In this document: piece after piece, positions 17,614 through 26,318 of the stretch
Numbering within the stretch: the stretch's first letter is position 1
Layout: each line of letters begins with the position of its first letter
Source: Paracoccus denitrificans
Lineage (GTDB): Bacteria; Pseudomonadota; Alphaproteobacteria; Rhodobacterales; Rhodobacteraceae
Length of the DNA stretch: 64,000 nucleotides
Direction of reading: 5' to 3'
NCBI RefSeq assembly: GCF_900100045.1
Contig: NZ_FNEA01000001.1
Coordinates: forward strand, 168,089 to 232,088
Notes under the pieces: generated by a model
Told to the model about the DNA's origin: nothing
The model's input: only the letters and a program-made list of their open reading frames with translations
Databases searched by the model: none
Position numbers and translations under genes: made by a program

Positions 17614-18272
17614 GCCTTGCGTCCCGCCCGGTTGCGCCCGGGGCCGCCAAGGCCAAGGTCGCGCGGCAGCACGCGGATCGCCGCATGGCCCAGCACGCAT
17701 TGCTTTTCGCAGGTGCCGCAGCCGGTGCAGCTTGCGGAATGCACCACCGGGATCATCACACGCCGCCCGTCGATCTCTTGCGGCTCCAGCGAGATGGCAT
17801 CGCCCCGGATCGGGCAGACCCGGACGCAGATGCTGCAATTCAGCCCCTTGTAGTTCAGGCAGGTCTCGTGCCCGACCAACACGGCGACCCCCATGTCGGC
17901 ATCGCGGATCGAGGGGATGTCGCGATCCAGCGCCCCGGTCGGGCAGGCCCGCGCGCAAGGCACGTCCTTGCACATGTAGCAGGGCACCTCGCGCGGGGTG
18001 AAGAAGGGGGTGCCCAGTTCCGCCTCGTCGCTCCATTCGGCCAGCGACAGCGTGCCGTAGGGACAGGCCTGCACGCATAGCCCGCAATGCACGCAGGCGG
18101 CCAGGAAGTCCTGTTCGGGCAGCGCGCCGGGCGGGCGGATGGCGCGGGCATCGACGGGGCTTGCCGTCCTGACCAGCGCCGCCAGCGAAAAGCCGCCCAG
18201 GCAGGCCACGCCCACGGCGCGGGCGGCATCGGCCATCGCGTCCCGTCTTGTCACCTTGCGTCGGCCGGTCAT
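17610..18272 (-). CDS. mauM: MauM, NapG-like polyferredoxin
   Basis: A 220-residue protein with four cysteine clusters for 4Fe-4S centres: CVHCGLCVQACPYG, CYMCKDVPCARACP, CLNYKGLNCSICVRVCP and CTGCGTCEKQC. An N-terminal Tat-like signal (TRRDAMADAAR) would send it to the periplasm. I chose ATG 18272 because TGGAGG lies 5 bases upstream; ATG 18284 would add four residues and contains that ribosome-binding site. It probably works with MauN in an electron-transfer pair analogous to NapG/NapH. Confidence 0.9.
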   Translation of the reverse strand: MTGRRKVTRRDAMADAARAVGVACLGGFSLAALVRTASPVDARAIRPPGALPEQDFLAACVHCGLCVQACPYGTLSLAEWSDEAELGTPFFTPREVPCYMCKDVPCARACPTGALDRDIPSIRDADMGVAVLVGHETCLNYKGLNCSICVRVCPIRGDAISLEPQEIDGRRVMIPVVHSASCTGCGTCEKQCVLGHAAIRVLPRDLGLGGPGRNRAGRKA

Positions 18273-18313
18273 GCGGGCCTCCATTCCCTGGCGGCCCCGG
18301 CGGGGGCCCTTGG

Positions 18314-19477
18314 TCAGTCCTTTTGCGCCGCGCGGCTTTCCTCCAGCAGCGGCTCATAGCGACGGTCGGTCAGCGTTTCGAGAAAGGCGACCAGAGCATC
18401 GACGCGGCCGTCGTCCAGCATCAGCCCCGATTGCAGCTCGGCCAGCGACAGGTTCCGGGCCACCTCGGGCTCGCCCCAGGGCGCGCCGGTTTCGGGGTTG
18501 ATCTTCGCCTCGGGCCGGCGGCTGGTATATTTGTTGTAGAACAGGATCGCCGTGCGCAGGTCGGTGAAAACGCCGTTATGCATGTAAGGGCCGGTCACGG
18601 CGACATTGCGCAGGCTGGGCACCTTGAACCGGCCCGATTGCGCCGGATCCTCGATGCCCGGTCGGGCCAGCAGCCCGTGGTCGACATGGTCCGCGCCCAA
18701 GCCGCTGGCCTCGCGCGCCGTCTCGTTCACCGGCAGGCCGATGTTGTGATACTCGAAATTGGTGAAGGTCTCGCGCTCGGCCACGCCCTGCTTGCGCTGC
18801 ATGTGGCAGAGCCGGCAGTTCCAGGTGATGAAGACGGTATAGCCGAACTCCTCAAGCGGCGTGAACTTCTCCTCGCCACGCATGACGCGGTCGTATTTGG
18901 AATCGAAGGGCGAAAACTCCCCGGTCGCCTGATAGGCGGCCAGCGCCTCGGCGGCGGCGTCGAAGGCGCGTTCGGGATCGTCCAGCACGCCCTTGCCGAA
19001 CAGCGCCTCGAACCCGGTCCGATAGGCCGGATCGTCGCGCAGCCGGGCGGCCACGGCCGCGCGGTCGGGCATGGCCATCTCGACCGGGTTCAGCATGGGC
19101 TGGCCGGCCTGTTGCTTCAGGTCGTCCGCCCGGCCGTCCCAGAACTGGCCGCCCTTGTATTTGCCGTTCGCATCGCGGTGGAAGGCGGGGACCAGCGCGG
19201 CATAGCCCAGCGTCGGCGTGTTGCGGTCGCCATGCGATTGCCCGTCATCGCCGACCGAGACGGCGAGGCCCGCCTTGCCCTCGCGCGGGTCGGTAAAGGC
19301 GCGGGCGGGGTCGTGGCAGGTGGCGCAGGATTGCGTCGCATTGCGCGACAGCGCCGGGTCCACGAAAAGCTGCGCGCCCAGTGCCGCCAGCGCATCATCG
19401 GCGGGCCGAGCCTGTTCCGCCGTGCCCGCGGCCGGGATCAGGATCGCCAGCGGTGCAAGGCAGGCCAGCCGCAGCAT
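18314..19477 (-). CDS. mauG: MauG, diheme enzyme that completes TTQ biogenesis
   Basis: A 387-residue precursor with a 20-residue signal peptide (cleavage after AAGTA or one residue before). Two c-type heme motifs are present: CATCH (mature Cys31, Cys34, His35) and CRLCH (mature 201-205), with Trp199 immediately before the second, matching published P. denitrificans numbering. MauG uses a bis-Fe(IV) state to drive six-electron oxidation of the partly hydroxylated MauA tryptophans in pre-methylamine dehydrogenase, in the periplasm. The ATG at 19477 overlaps the mauJ stop (TGATG); a GTG at 19480 would add one residue. Confidence 0.96.
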   Translation of the reverse strand: MLRLACLAPLAILIPAAGTAEQARPADDALAALGAQLFVDPALSRNATQSCATCHDPARAFTDPREGKAGLAVSVGDDGQSHGDRNTPTLGYAALVPAFHRDANGKYKGGQFWDGRADDLKQQAGQPMLNPVEMAMPDRAAVAARLRDDPAYRTGFEALFGKGVLDDPERAFDAAAEALAAYQATGEFSPFDSKYDRVMRGEEKFTPLEEFGYTVFITWNCRLCHMQRKQGVAERETFTNFEYHNIGLPVNETAREASGLGADHVDHGLLARPGIEDPAQSGRFKVPSLRNVAVTGPYMHNGVFTDLRTAILFYNKYTSRRPEAKINPETGAPWGEPEVARNLSLAELQSGLMLDDGRVDALVAFLETLTDRRYEPLLEESRAAQKD

Positions 19478-20340
19478 CACGCGGCCCCCATCGGCTGGGG
19501 TGCGGGCGCGCGGGTGCGGATCTGGGCCAGAAGCAGGCGATGTGCGGCCAGATCGGCCAGGTTGGCCAGCCGTGCCAGCCGCTGCTGCGCGGCCAGATCG
19601 TCCGAAAGGGCAGCCAGCAGCCCGCCCGGCGCGATCAGCCGGTCATGTTCGGGCCGCAGCGCCGCGATCAGCGCGGCGAGGTCAAGCCCCTGCAGGCCGG
19701 CCTGATGCTCCATCGCCCCGGCATGGATCAGCATCTCCTGCGTGACCCGGAAATCGCTGGCGACGGGGCGGTCGCGCAGGCCGCACAGCACGGCATAGGC
19801 CGCCAGCATCCGGCTGGCCGCGTCGGGCGCATTGCGTGCGCGCTGGAACAGCTCGGCCAGGGGCAGCAGATCCGGGGCCAGCGGCACCTGCGCGACGAAA
19901 TCGGGGGACATGGCGCTGGGGCGAAAGGGCGTGCAGCGCCAGCGCGCCTCGTGTGCGGGATCGGCGATGCGCCAGCCGGCGATGGCCATGCCGCGGCCGG
20001 TCTCGACCACCTGGCGCAGCAGCCAAGCCTGCAACACCCCGTGCGCCTGGGCCAGCGCCGTTTCGGCCGAGGGGGCGGTGATGCGCAGGATGGCTTCGGC
20101 CAGCTTGCCGGCCTCGTTGCCGTAAATCCGCAGGGGCAGGGGGCTGCCGGGTCCGGGCAGGGCGAGTTCCAGCCCCGAGGCGGGGACGGCGATGTCCAGC
20201 TCCCACGCCTGGGTGACGGGGTTGCGCAGGAAAAAGCCGACCAGGAATTCGCGCGGGCTGGTATCGGTTCGCGACAGGCGGATCGTCCCGGCTGGCGATT
20301 CAGGCTTCAGCGAGCCGCGAATGTCGTAGGGAATCCACAT
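19477..20340 (-). CDS. mauJ: MauJ, conserved mau-cluster protein of unknown role
   Basis: A 287-residue protein without signal peptide or membrane segment, so presumably cytoplasmic. It shows no catalytic motif that I recognise (begins MWIPYDIRGSLKPE, hydrophobic/leucine-rich and helical toward the C-terminus). Identification rests on its invariant position between mauC and mauG and on its size. Genetic work in Paracoccus found it dispensable for methylamine growth. Its stop overlaps the mauG start, so translation is coupled. Confidence 0.88.
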   Translation of the reverse strand: MWIPYDIRGSLKPESPAGTIRLSRTDTSPREFLVGFFLRNPVTQAWELDIAVPASGLELALPGPGSPLPLRIYGNEAGKLAEAILRITAPSAETALAQAHGVLQAWLLRQVVETGRGMAIAGWRIADPAHEARWRCTPFRPSAMSPDFVAQVPLAPDLLPLAELFQRARNAPDAASRMLAAYAVLCGLRDRPVASDFRVTQEMLIHAGAMEHQAGLQGLDLAALIAALRPEHDRLIAPGGLLAALSDDLAAQQRLARLANLADLAAHRLLLAQIRTRAPAPQPMGAA

Positions 20341-20357
20341 GGCCGGCCTTTCACATG

Positions 20358-20753
20358 CTACTCGACGACGACCTTGCCGCGCATGAAGGGATGCGGGGTG
20401 CAGTGATAGTCATAGGTGCCGGCCTCGGTGAAGGTCAGGGAATAGGCCTGCTCCTTCTTCATCATCGGGCCTTTCAACGCCGCCTCGCCCAGCACGCCGG
20501 CGACGAAATGGACATTGTGCGGCATCGCCTCGCGGTTGATCCAGGTGACGGTGTCGCCGACCTTCACATGAAGTTCGGGGGTTTCGTATTTCATCTTGGC
20601 GATGTCGACGACGATGGCGCCATCGGCCACCTCGGCGGCGGCAAAGGGGCTTTCCGAGGGGATCGTCGCCTTGTCGGCCAGGGCGCCCGTCGCGCCGAAT
20701 GCCGCCAGGACGCAGGCCGCCAGGCACGAGCGGATCTTGGTCGCAGAAATCAT
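20358..20753 (-). CDS. mauC: Amicyanin, blue copper protein
   Basis: A 131-residue precursor: 26-residue signal peptide ending GATGALA, then a 105-residue cupredoxin. Copper ligands are at mature His53 (AMPHNVH), Cys92 (DYHCTPHPFM), His95 and Met98, exactly as in P. denitrificans amicyanin. It accepts electrons from the TTQ of methylamine dehydrogenase and passes them to c-type cytochromes in the periplasm. ATG 20753 is chosen over 20765 because GGAGAAG lies between them at proper spacing. Confidence 0.97.
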   Translation of the reverse strand: MISATKIRSCLAACVLAAFGATGALADKATIPSESPFAAAEVADGAIVVDIAKMKYETPELHVKVGDTVTWINREAMPHNVHFVAGVLGEAALKGPMMKKEQAYSLTFTEAGTYDYHCTPHPFMRGKVVVE

Positions 20754-20807
20754 TTGCTTCTCCATGCGGGATGAAGGCCGGGCGCGGGCATGCGCGCCCG
20801 GCCGCCG

Positions 20808-21374
20808 TCAGCTCGCCTTGCCCACGATGGGCGAGATCGTGCAGTGATAGGTCATGGCATCGTCCTCGGCGCCGAAGCACCAGATGATGTCGTTGGCGAA
20901 TTCGGGACGATAGACCGGCAGCTCGCCCTCGGTATTCAGGCAGGGGCAGCGGCCCGAGACGTTGTAGCCGCAGCAGTCGCGATAGGCGATCAGATAGCTT
21001 TGGCCGTCGGTCGGGTTGTAGCAGCTGGCCACCCAGCTTGCCGTCGCCAGCTTGGTCCCCGGCGGGCAATTGGTCAGCGAGCCGCCCGAGCAGTCGCAGA
21101 TATTGCCGTCGATCGAGCAGTGCCGCCAATAGTCGCAGGCCTGGATGTCGTTGTCCTGAGGCACCCATTTGGCGCGCGGATCGGTGCCCGCGGGCGCATC
21201 GGCGGCGTTCGCGCGGCTGACGCGCCCGCGCCGGTCCACCGGCAGAAGCGGCACCAGCCCGATCCCCAGCATCGCCGTTCCCAGCTTGCCGATCACGCTG
21301 CGCCGGCTGGTCTGGCCAGCCACGCGCCGCGACAGCTTTTCGACCATGTCGTCGAATCTGAAATTCCCCAGCAT
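20808..21374 (-). CDS. mauA: Methylamine dehydrogenase small (beta) subunit, TTQ-bearing
   Basis: A 188-residue precursor with an unusually long leader of 57 residues containing a twin-arginine-like TSRRSVIG motif. The 131-residue mature chain is rich in cysteine (twelve, forming six disulfides) and contains Trp57 (ATASWVASC) and Trp108 (DIIWCFGAED), the two residues fused into tryptophan tryptophylquinone. Mature sequence and numbering match P. denitrificans. It is the catalytic subunit that oxidises methylamine to formaldehyde and ammonia in the periplasm. mauD and mauE precede it, supplying disulfide chemistry. Confidence 0.97.
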   Translation of the reverse strand: MLGNFRFDDMVEKLSRRVAGQTSRRSVIGKLGTAMLGIGLVPLLPVDRRGRVSRANAADAPAGTDPRAKWVPQDNDIQACDYWRHCSIDGNICDCSGGSLTNCPPGTKLATASWVASCYNPTDGQSYLIAYRDCCGYNVSGRCPCLNTEGELPVYRPEFANDIIWCFGAEDDAMTYHCTISPIVGKAS

Positions 21375-21416
21375 GGAACTCTCCTTCCTGTCTTTCGGGG
21401 GTTCACACCGCGGCGG

Positions 21417-22019
21417 TCAGGCCGCCTGTTTCTTCCGGCTGGCCATGTATTGCTGCAACGAGGCGAAGCCGGTCTTATCGGCCTCGAGCAGGCTTTCCAG
21501 GTGTTCGCGGGTATTGGTCAGGCCCTTGGCGCGGATGATGCCCTGGCCGTCCAGCAGCACGCCGTAGGGGATCTTGCCGACCTGGAAGGCCATGCCCGCC
21601 TCGGCCGAGACGACATAGCGCATCTCTCCCAGCTCGTGGCTGTCGAGGAAGCGACGGTGCTCCTCGGGGGCGCCGTCCGAGATCATCACCACGTTGATGC
21701 CCTCGGCCCGGCCGATGGACTTGATGATCGGGAACAGCTTGTCGCAGACCGGGCAGCTGGGCGCGGTGAACATCAGAAGCGTCTGGCGTCCCTGCGCCTC
21801 GGCCCCGCCGATGCGGACCGGGCGGCCGAAGAAATCCGGCAACTCGAACTCGGGCGCGGCATCGCCGATATCGGGGCCGTGATCGGTGATCATCGCGCCC
21901 ATGGGCGACGAGCGTTCGTGCAGCAGCCCGACCTGGCGCATCAGCCCCAGCATCACCACGGTCACGCCCAGGAACGCCAGCCACAACAGGATGTTGGAAG
22001 CGATCAGGAAGGAAGTCAT
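21417..22019 (-). CDS. mauD: MauD, membrane-anchored thioredoxin-like protein
   Basis: A 200-residue protein with an N-terminal membrane anchor (FLIASNILLWLAFLGVTVVML) and a thioredoxin fold carrying the active CxxC in FTAPSCPVCDKLFP. It likely forms or isomerises the six disulfides of MauA in the periplasm; loss of MauD is known to destabilise the small subunit. The ATG lies one base after the mauE stop (TGACATG). A longer reading frame upstream overlaps mauE and is not used. Confidence 0.95.
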   Translation of the reverse strand: MTSFLIASNILLWLAFLGVTVVMLGLMRQVGLLHERSSPMGAMITDHGPDIGDAAPEFELPDFFGRPVRIGGAEAQGRQTLLMFTAPSCPVCDKLFPIIKSIGRAEGINVVMISDGAPEEHRRFLDSHELGEMRYVVSAEAGMAFQVGKIPYGVLLDGQGIIRAKGLTNTREHLESLLEADKTGFASLQQYMASRKKQAA

Positions 22020-22020
22020 G

Positions 22021-22581
22021 TCAGCGTCCTTTCGCAGTCTTGTTTGCCGTCTGCGCGGCGGAAAGCCCGCCAAGCAGCGATGCGCTCAGATAGATCAGCA
22101 TGGCGGTGGCGCCGGCCAGCAGGCCCGTCGCGCCCTCGGTCAGCGAGGCGGGGACAGCGGCCGGCAGGCCGGTTGCGATGGCAAGGGCCAGCGCGGTCAG
22201 CACCAGGTTGCGCAGGACCAGCAGCCAGCTGACCGGCTGCTTCAGCCCGTTGCGGAAGCAGCCGCAATCGATCTGGGTCCGGCCGCGCAGCACGTTGATG
22301 GCCAGCGCCGCGGCAAAGACCAGCAGCAGCGCTGCCGCCGCGACCGCCGCGGGAACGGCCAGCGGCGTCACCACCAGGCCCACCGCCACCGCGGCCTCGA
22401 CCACCGGCAGGACCAGCGCCACGACGCGGCTGGCCAGGTCGGGCAGCAGGCGGAAATTGCGCACCACGCCGTAGAACTCCTCGACATGGCGCAGCTTGGA
22501 CAGCGCCGCCGCGACGAAAAGCAGCGCCAGAAAGATGCGCAGCGCCCAAAGCACCATGGGTTGGATCAGGAAATCCGCCAT
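22021..22581 (-). CDS. mauE: MauE, membrane protein for methylamine dehydrogenase biogenesis
   Basis: A 186-residue integral membrane protein with about four to five spans (LWALRIFLALLFVAAALSKL and onward) and a conserved CGCF motif (QIDCGCFRNGL) in a loop. It belongs to the MauE/DoxX-like family. With MauD it is thought to handle redox or transport of MauA for disulfide formation. It follows mauB by 4 bases and precedes mauD by one base. Confidence 0.94.
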   Translation of the reverse strand: MADFLIQPMVLWALRIFLALLFVAAALSKLRHVEEFYGVVRNFRLLPDLASRVVALVLPVVEAAVAVGLVVTPLAVPAAVAAAALLLVFAAALAINVLRGRTQIDCGCFRNGLKQPVSWLLVLRNLVLTALALAIATGLPAAVPASLTEGATGLLAGATAMLIYLSASLLGGLSAAQTANKTAKGR

Positions 22582-22585
22582 GACC

Positions 22586-23839
22586 CTAGCCCATGTCCGC
22601 CGTGGTGATGACCTGCGGGCCGTGGCCCAGCTGGTTCACGCTGCGCAATTCCTCGCCGCTTTCGGCGTCATGGATGTAAAGCGTCTTGTCCCCGGTCGAG
22701 AGCGCGTAGAGCAGCGGCTTTTCGTCCTGGCTGACATTGATCGAGTCGATCTCGTGGCCCATTTCGAACTTGGCCAGCCGCTCGCCGGTCTTGGCATCCA
22801 GCACCACCACGAAGCGGCTGGCGGTCTTGTGGCGCCATTCGTCGCGCTGATCGACCAGCAGATAGATGCGGTCCAGCGCGCGGTGATAGGCGACCTGCTG
22901 CCAGCCGCCGGGACGCCAGCCATCGGCGCGCTCTGCCTCGGTCAGCGCCTCGACGGCGGGCAGGAACTTCGCATCCCCCGAGGACAGGTCGATCTGATGG
23001 ATCTTGCCGGTATAGGTCGGCCAGACCAGCCGCCCGGCCTTTTGCGAATAGGCGGGGTGGTTGATGAGGAACTCGTCCTCGGGGTGGAAGACCTCGGTAT
23101 GGGTGATCTCGGGCGTGCCCTCGGTGCCGAATGCCACCTTGGCGAGGCTGCCGTCGCGGCAATGCATGAAGAAGGTGTCGGGCGCGGTCGGGAAGATGTG
23201 ATAGCAATCCGGCACGTCCAGCATGCGCTTGAACGCCTTGCCCTCCAGATCGACCACGCCGACGGCCGGAGCGGGCGAGAACTGATAGAACAGCAGCGTC
23301 TTGCCGTCCGGCGTCAGCGAGGTCATCCAGGGATAGGTGCCGACCAGGAAGCGCGGCGCATCCGGCAGCTCGATATCCGCCGTGGGCAGCAGCGTCACGG
23401 GGTCGAAGACCTCGACGTAATCCGTGCGCTCGCCCCGTGCGATGCGGGAAAACACCGTGCTGGCATGGGCGATGAACGAGCCGTCGTCGGCCACCACCGG
23501 ATTGGGCAGGAAGCCGCCGTCGATCATGCCGATCACCCGGCCCGCCTCGCCGTCGATGACGAATTGCTGGGTGACCGCGGCGAAATGCGCCGGGTCGTTG
23601 ACATAGACGCGGCGCGCGTCGGGCGCGGGCGCCTCGAGGATGCGCGGCTCGTCGTCCTGGCCGGCGGCAAGGTCGGCCGCGGCGGCGCGGGCAGCGGCCT
23701 GGCCTTGGGTTTCCTGGGCTTGGGTCTCGGCCTCGGGCGCGTCCTGGGCGCTGGCCGCCAGCGCAAGCGCCGAGCAGCCCAGCCCAAGCCCGATCAGCGA
23801 AGCCCGGAACAGCGGCATGAAATTGGGTGGAAGGGCCAT
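22586..23839 (-). CDS. mauB: Methylamine dehydrogenase large (alpha) subunit
   Basis: A 417-residue precursor with AGGAGGAG 4-5 bases before the ATG and a signal peptide ending ALAASA. The mature chain is the seven-bladed beta-propeller of methylamine dehydrogenase, with repeated blade motifs ([63 protein letters not shown]). It forms the alpha2beta2 enzyme with MauA in the periplasm and provides the substrate-channel residues. The 79 bases separating it from mauF contain no gene. Confidence 0.97.
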   Translation of the reverse strand: MALPPNFMPLFRASLIGLGLGCSALALAASAQDAPEAETQAQETQGQAAARAAAADLAAGQDDEPRILEAPAPDARRVYVNDPAHFAAVTQQFVIDGEAGRVIGMIDGGFLPNPVVADDGSFIAHASTVFSRIARGERTDYVEVFDPVTLLPTADIELPDAPRFLVGTYPWMTSLTPDGKTLLFYQFSPAPAVGVVDLEGKAFKRMLDVPDCYHIFPTAPDTFFMHCRDGSLAKVAFGTEGTPEITHTEVFHPEDEFLINHPAYSQKAGRLVWPTYTGKIHQIDLSSGDAKFLPAVEALTEAERADGWRPGGWQQVAYHRALDRIYLLVDQRDEWRHKTASRFVVVLDAKTGERLAKFEMGHEIDSINVSQDEKPLLYALSTGDKTLYIHDAESGEELRSVNQLGHGPQVITTADMG

Positions 23840-23918
23840 CGTCTCCTCCTGTGATGGCAGCAGGACACCCGCGACACGCGGGCATCGCCGTATGAATGGG
23901 ATCGAGAGTCGGGGTGGT

Positions 23919-24752
23919 TCAGATCAGCGCCAGCACCGTGAAGCCCGCGCCAAGCGCGGTCAGGATGGCGCCGTCGGCCAGCGCGGCGTTTTCCTGGTGC
24001 CGGGCCAGCCATGCCTGCACCCGGTAATCGGGGATCGGCAGCGCGTTGACCGCGACCGGCAGGAACCGGCCCAGGTTGAACAGCGCGACAATGGCGATGG
24101 CATGGGCGATATTGCCGGTAAAGACCGCCGCCAGCGTCATCATGTAAAGCAGCGGCGTCTGCACATAGGTCAGGTAATCGAGCCCCAGCGACAGCCCGTA
24201 AAGCCCGCCGATGACCCATTTCGGGAAACGCTGGCGTGCGTCATGCGGCACCTGCGCCCGGCGCTGCGGATAGGGCACGCGCAGGAAGTCAAGCTGATGC
24301 GCACCGTAAGCCAGGCCGACCAGCCCCAGCACCAGCAGGGCCGTGCTGCCGAAACCGGAAAAGCCGGCGATCAGGCCGATGCCGCCCAGCAGGCCGCCCA
24401 GCATCAGCGCGCCCAGGCCGTAGCCCGCACCGTGCATGGCGAATGTCGGCAGCCATCCCGCCACCGCGCGCAGCCCCCGCCCATCCGGCCGCAGAAGCGA
24501 GATCGACGAATAGCCGCAGGGCGACCAGGTGGACAACAGCCCGCCCGCCACCGCCGCCGCGCCGAGCACCGCCCAGAGCGGCTGCGGACCGGCGGCCGAT
24601 GCCAGCGCCACCCCGCCCGCCGCCCCGGCAAGGGCCGCAGCCAGCAACACCGCGATCCGCGTCGCGGCCGAAGGGGACTGCGGGAAAAGCTTGCAATCGG
24701 GCACCGATGCCTGGCCCGCAGACAGGCCGTGCAAATCTTCGACAGAAACCAT
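23919..24752 (-). CDS. mauF: MauF, membrane protein required for methylamine dehydrogenase
   Basis: A 277-residue polytopic membrane protein (about six to seven spans) with a conserved WSPCGYSS segment reminiscent of the CcdA/DsbD-like family. First gene of the mau operon. I use ATG 24752, preceded by GAGAGGAGG, instead of an upstream ATG at 24803 that would eat into the divergent promoter region. Loss of MauF abolishes methylamine dehydrogenase in Paracoccus; an electron-transfer role for disulfide maturation is plausible. Confidence 0.94.
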   Translation of the reverse strand: MVSVEDLHGLSAGQASVPDCKLFPQSPSAATRIAVLLAAALAGAAGGVALASAAGPQPLWAVLGAAAVAGGLLSTWSPCGYSSISLLRPDGRGLRAVAGWLPTFAMHGAGYGLGALMLGGLLGGIGLIAGFSGFGSTALLVLGLVGLAYGAHQLDFLRVPYPQRRAQVPHDARQRFPKWVIGGLYGLSLGLDYLTYVQTPLLYMMTLAAVFTGNIAHAIAIVALFNLGRFLPVAVNALPIPDYRVQAWLARHQENAALADGAILTALGAGFTVLALI

Positions 24753-24803
24753 GTCACGCCTCCTCTCGCTCAATGGTCCTTGTTCGGATCTGCCCGGAAG
24801 CAA

Positions 24804-24834
24804 TTGAAACTACGACGAAAGTCTGAGGTTTCAA
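24804..24834. promoter_or_regulatory. Inverted repeat in the mauR-mauF divergent promoter region
   Basis: TTGAAAC (24804-24810) and GTTTCAA (24828-24834) are exact reverse complements separated by 17 bases, centred in the 182-base gap between mauF (minus) and mauR (plus). The element is the best candidate for the MauR operator. LysR regulators typically bind dyads in shared promoters of this sort; whether MauR contacts this one is not visible. Confidence 0.5.
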
Positions 24835-24934
24835 ATACCCGCGCAAATCCCTGGCAGATTGAAGTGGACGGATCGTTCTGGTAACCCCCAGGATTTGCAG
24901 CCGGTGCCTGCATACGTGCAGCGGAGACGAAAGT

Positions 24935-25786
24935 ATGAACTGGGACGACCTTCGCGTGGTGGCCGCCATCAACCGGTGCGGGTCGTTCAACCGGGCTGCG
25001 AAAATGCTGAATGTCGAGGAAACCACCATCGCGCGCCGCCTGGCCCGGCTGGAAGGCAGCCTGGGTTGCGTGCTGTTTCAGGCGGTCGACGGACAGCGCA
25101 GGCCGACCGAACAATGCCGCGCCCTGCTCCAGCCCCTGGTGCTGATGGAGCAGGCAGCCGAGGCGATCACCCTGCAGCTGGAGCGCCAGGAGCGCCCGCT
25201 GCGCAATTTCCGGCTGACCACGATCGACGCCATCGCGCAGCACTATCTTGCCCCGACGCTGGCGGATCTGCTGATCGCCGAGCCGGAGCTGTCGCTGCAA
25301 CTGGAAACCTCGGACGACAATGTGGACATGGCGCGCTGGCATGCCGATATCGCGATCCGGCTCGGCCGTCCCCGGCGCGGCAACTTCACCATGCGCCGCG
25401 TCGGCGAAATGCGCTTCAACCTGGTTTTGCCGCGCGGCGCCGCGCCCGAGGACCTGGTGCTGGCCGCCTATCCGGACCCGTTGATGGAAGTGCCGGAAAT
25501 GCAGGATTTCCAGCAATATTTTCCCGGCAGGCAGGCAAGGCTGCGCAGCGCGAACCTTCGTGTGATCCGCGTGCTGGTCGACAGCGGCCGTGCCGCGGCG
25601 GTGCTGCCGGATTTCCTGAGCGTTGATCTAGTCGGGGACGAGCGCTTCCAGGTCCACCGCCTGCCGGCCCGGCGCGAGATATGGCTGCTGGCGCAGCCGC
25701 ACCTGCGCGACGATCCGCTTGCGCGGCGTGTGACCAATTGGTGTGCCGATCTGTTCGCAGAGACCTTGGCCGGCGACGCGGTGTAG
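24935..25786 (+). CDS. mauR: MauR, LysR-type activator of the mau operon
   Basis: A 283-residue LysR regulator: N-terminal helix-turn-helix (INRCGSFNRAAKMLNVEETT, IARRLARLEGSLG) and an effector-binding domain. It is divergent from mauF, the arrangement known from P. denitrificans, where MauR activates mau expression during growth on methylamine. CGGAGACG precedes the ATG. Effector is presumably methylamine or its product. Confidence 0.95.
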   Translation: MNWDDLRVVAAINRCGSFNRAAKMLNVEETTIARRLARLEGSLGCVLFQAVDGQRRPTEQCRALLQPLVLMEQAAEAITLQLERQERPLRNFRLTTIDAIAQHYLAPTLADLLIAEPELSLQLETSDDNVDMARWHADIAIRLGRPRRGNFTMRRVGEMRFNLVLPRGAAPEDLVLAAYPDPLMEVPEMQDFQQYFPGRQARLRSANLRVIRVLVDSGRAAAVLPDFLSVDLVGDERFQVHRLPARREIWLLAQPHLRDDPLARRVTNWCADLFAETLAGDAV

Positions 25787-26318
25787 GCGTTTGCGACCCG
25801 ATCAGAAATGCCCATTATTTCCAATTCCACCGATTTTCAGGGATTTTTCTGGATGGAATGAGCGTCCTGCAGGCGTGAAAATAAGGGATGACATTCCGTA
25901 ACCGCTGCAGTTTGCGTGGATATACTTCTCGTCCTTCACCTCCACGCGATACTTGCCCATTCGCAGGTTATGTCCGTTTGCAGATGGCCGACGGCGTGCT
26001 GCCCCCAAGGTCATGGCGCTGTAAAAAGAATGATTTCCTGCTGCGCTTTACGAAGGCTGCATGCCTATTCGATTCCTCAGACGCAATTGCGGCCAAGCGC
26101 TTCGGACAGATAAAGCCTGTCCGAAGCGGAAATAAGGAGCAGGTGTTTTTTGGATTGCATCCCGACTGTCTGAAACAACCCCCGCGAGTTTCATCGGATT
26201 GCCAATCCCGTTTGCATTGACGTGGCCGCGCGGCGATGGTTACTGGAAGTGCAGGGCGCGGTTTGCGGCCCATGATGCGCCGGACGGGTTTGAGACGGAA
26301 AATCCAGATGAGGAACGC
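25787..26318. other. 532-base region without a convincing gene
   Basis: This interval between mauR and the PQQ-type dehydrogenase has visibly lower GC content than its surroundings and several short open frames on both strands with no recognisable motif or ribosome-binding site. It could hold a degraded insert, a non-coding RNA or only promoters. The clearest structure in it is the hairpin at 26098-26128. Confidence 0.5.
26098..26128. terminator. Perfect 12-bp hairpin, possible terminator or leader structure
   Basis: CGCTTCGGACAG (26098-26109) pairs perfectly with CTGTCCGAAGCG (26117-26128) around a 7-base loop. On the plus strand a run of seven T residues begins 16 bases after the stem (26145), so termination is possible but not textbook. 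It lies 190 bases before the next ATG and 311 bases after the mauR stop, so it may act on either transcript. Confidence 0.4.

Noticed and set aside
20754..20765. Upstream ATG for mauC adding four residues
   Set aside because: The Shine-Dalgarno GGAGAAG is inside this extension and points to ATG 20753, which matches the amicyanin precursor.
24753..24803. Upstream extension of mauF
   Set aside because: It would run through the divergent promoter; ATG 24752 has a better ribosome-binding site.
25802..26014. 70-residue minus-strand frame in the gene-free region after mauR
   Set aside because: No ribosome-binding site, no family similarity recognised, and the region is not coding-like in base use; kept only as part of the gene-free segment.
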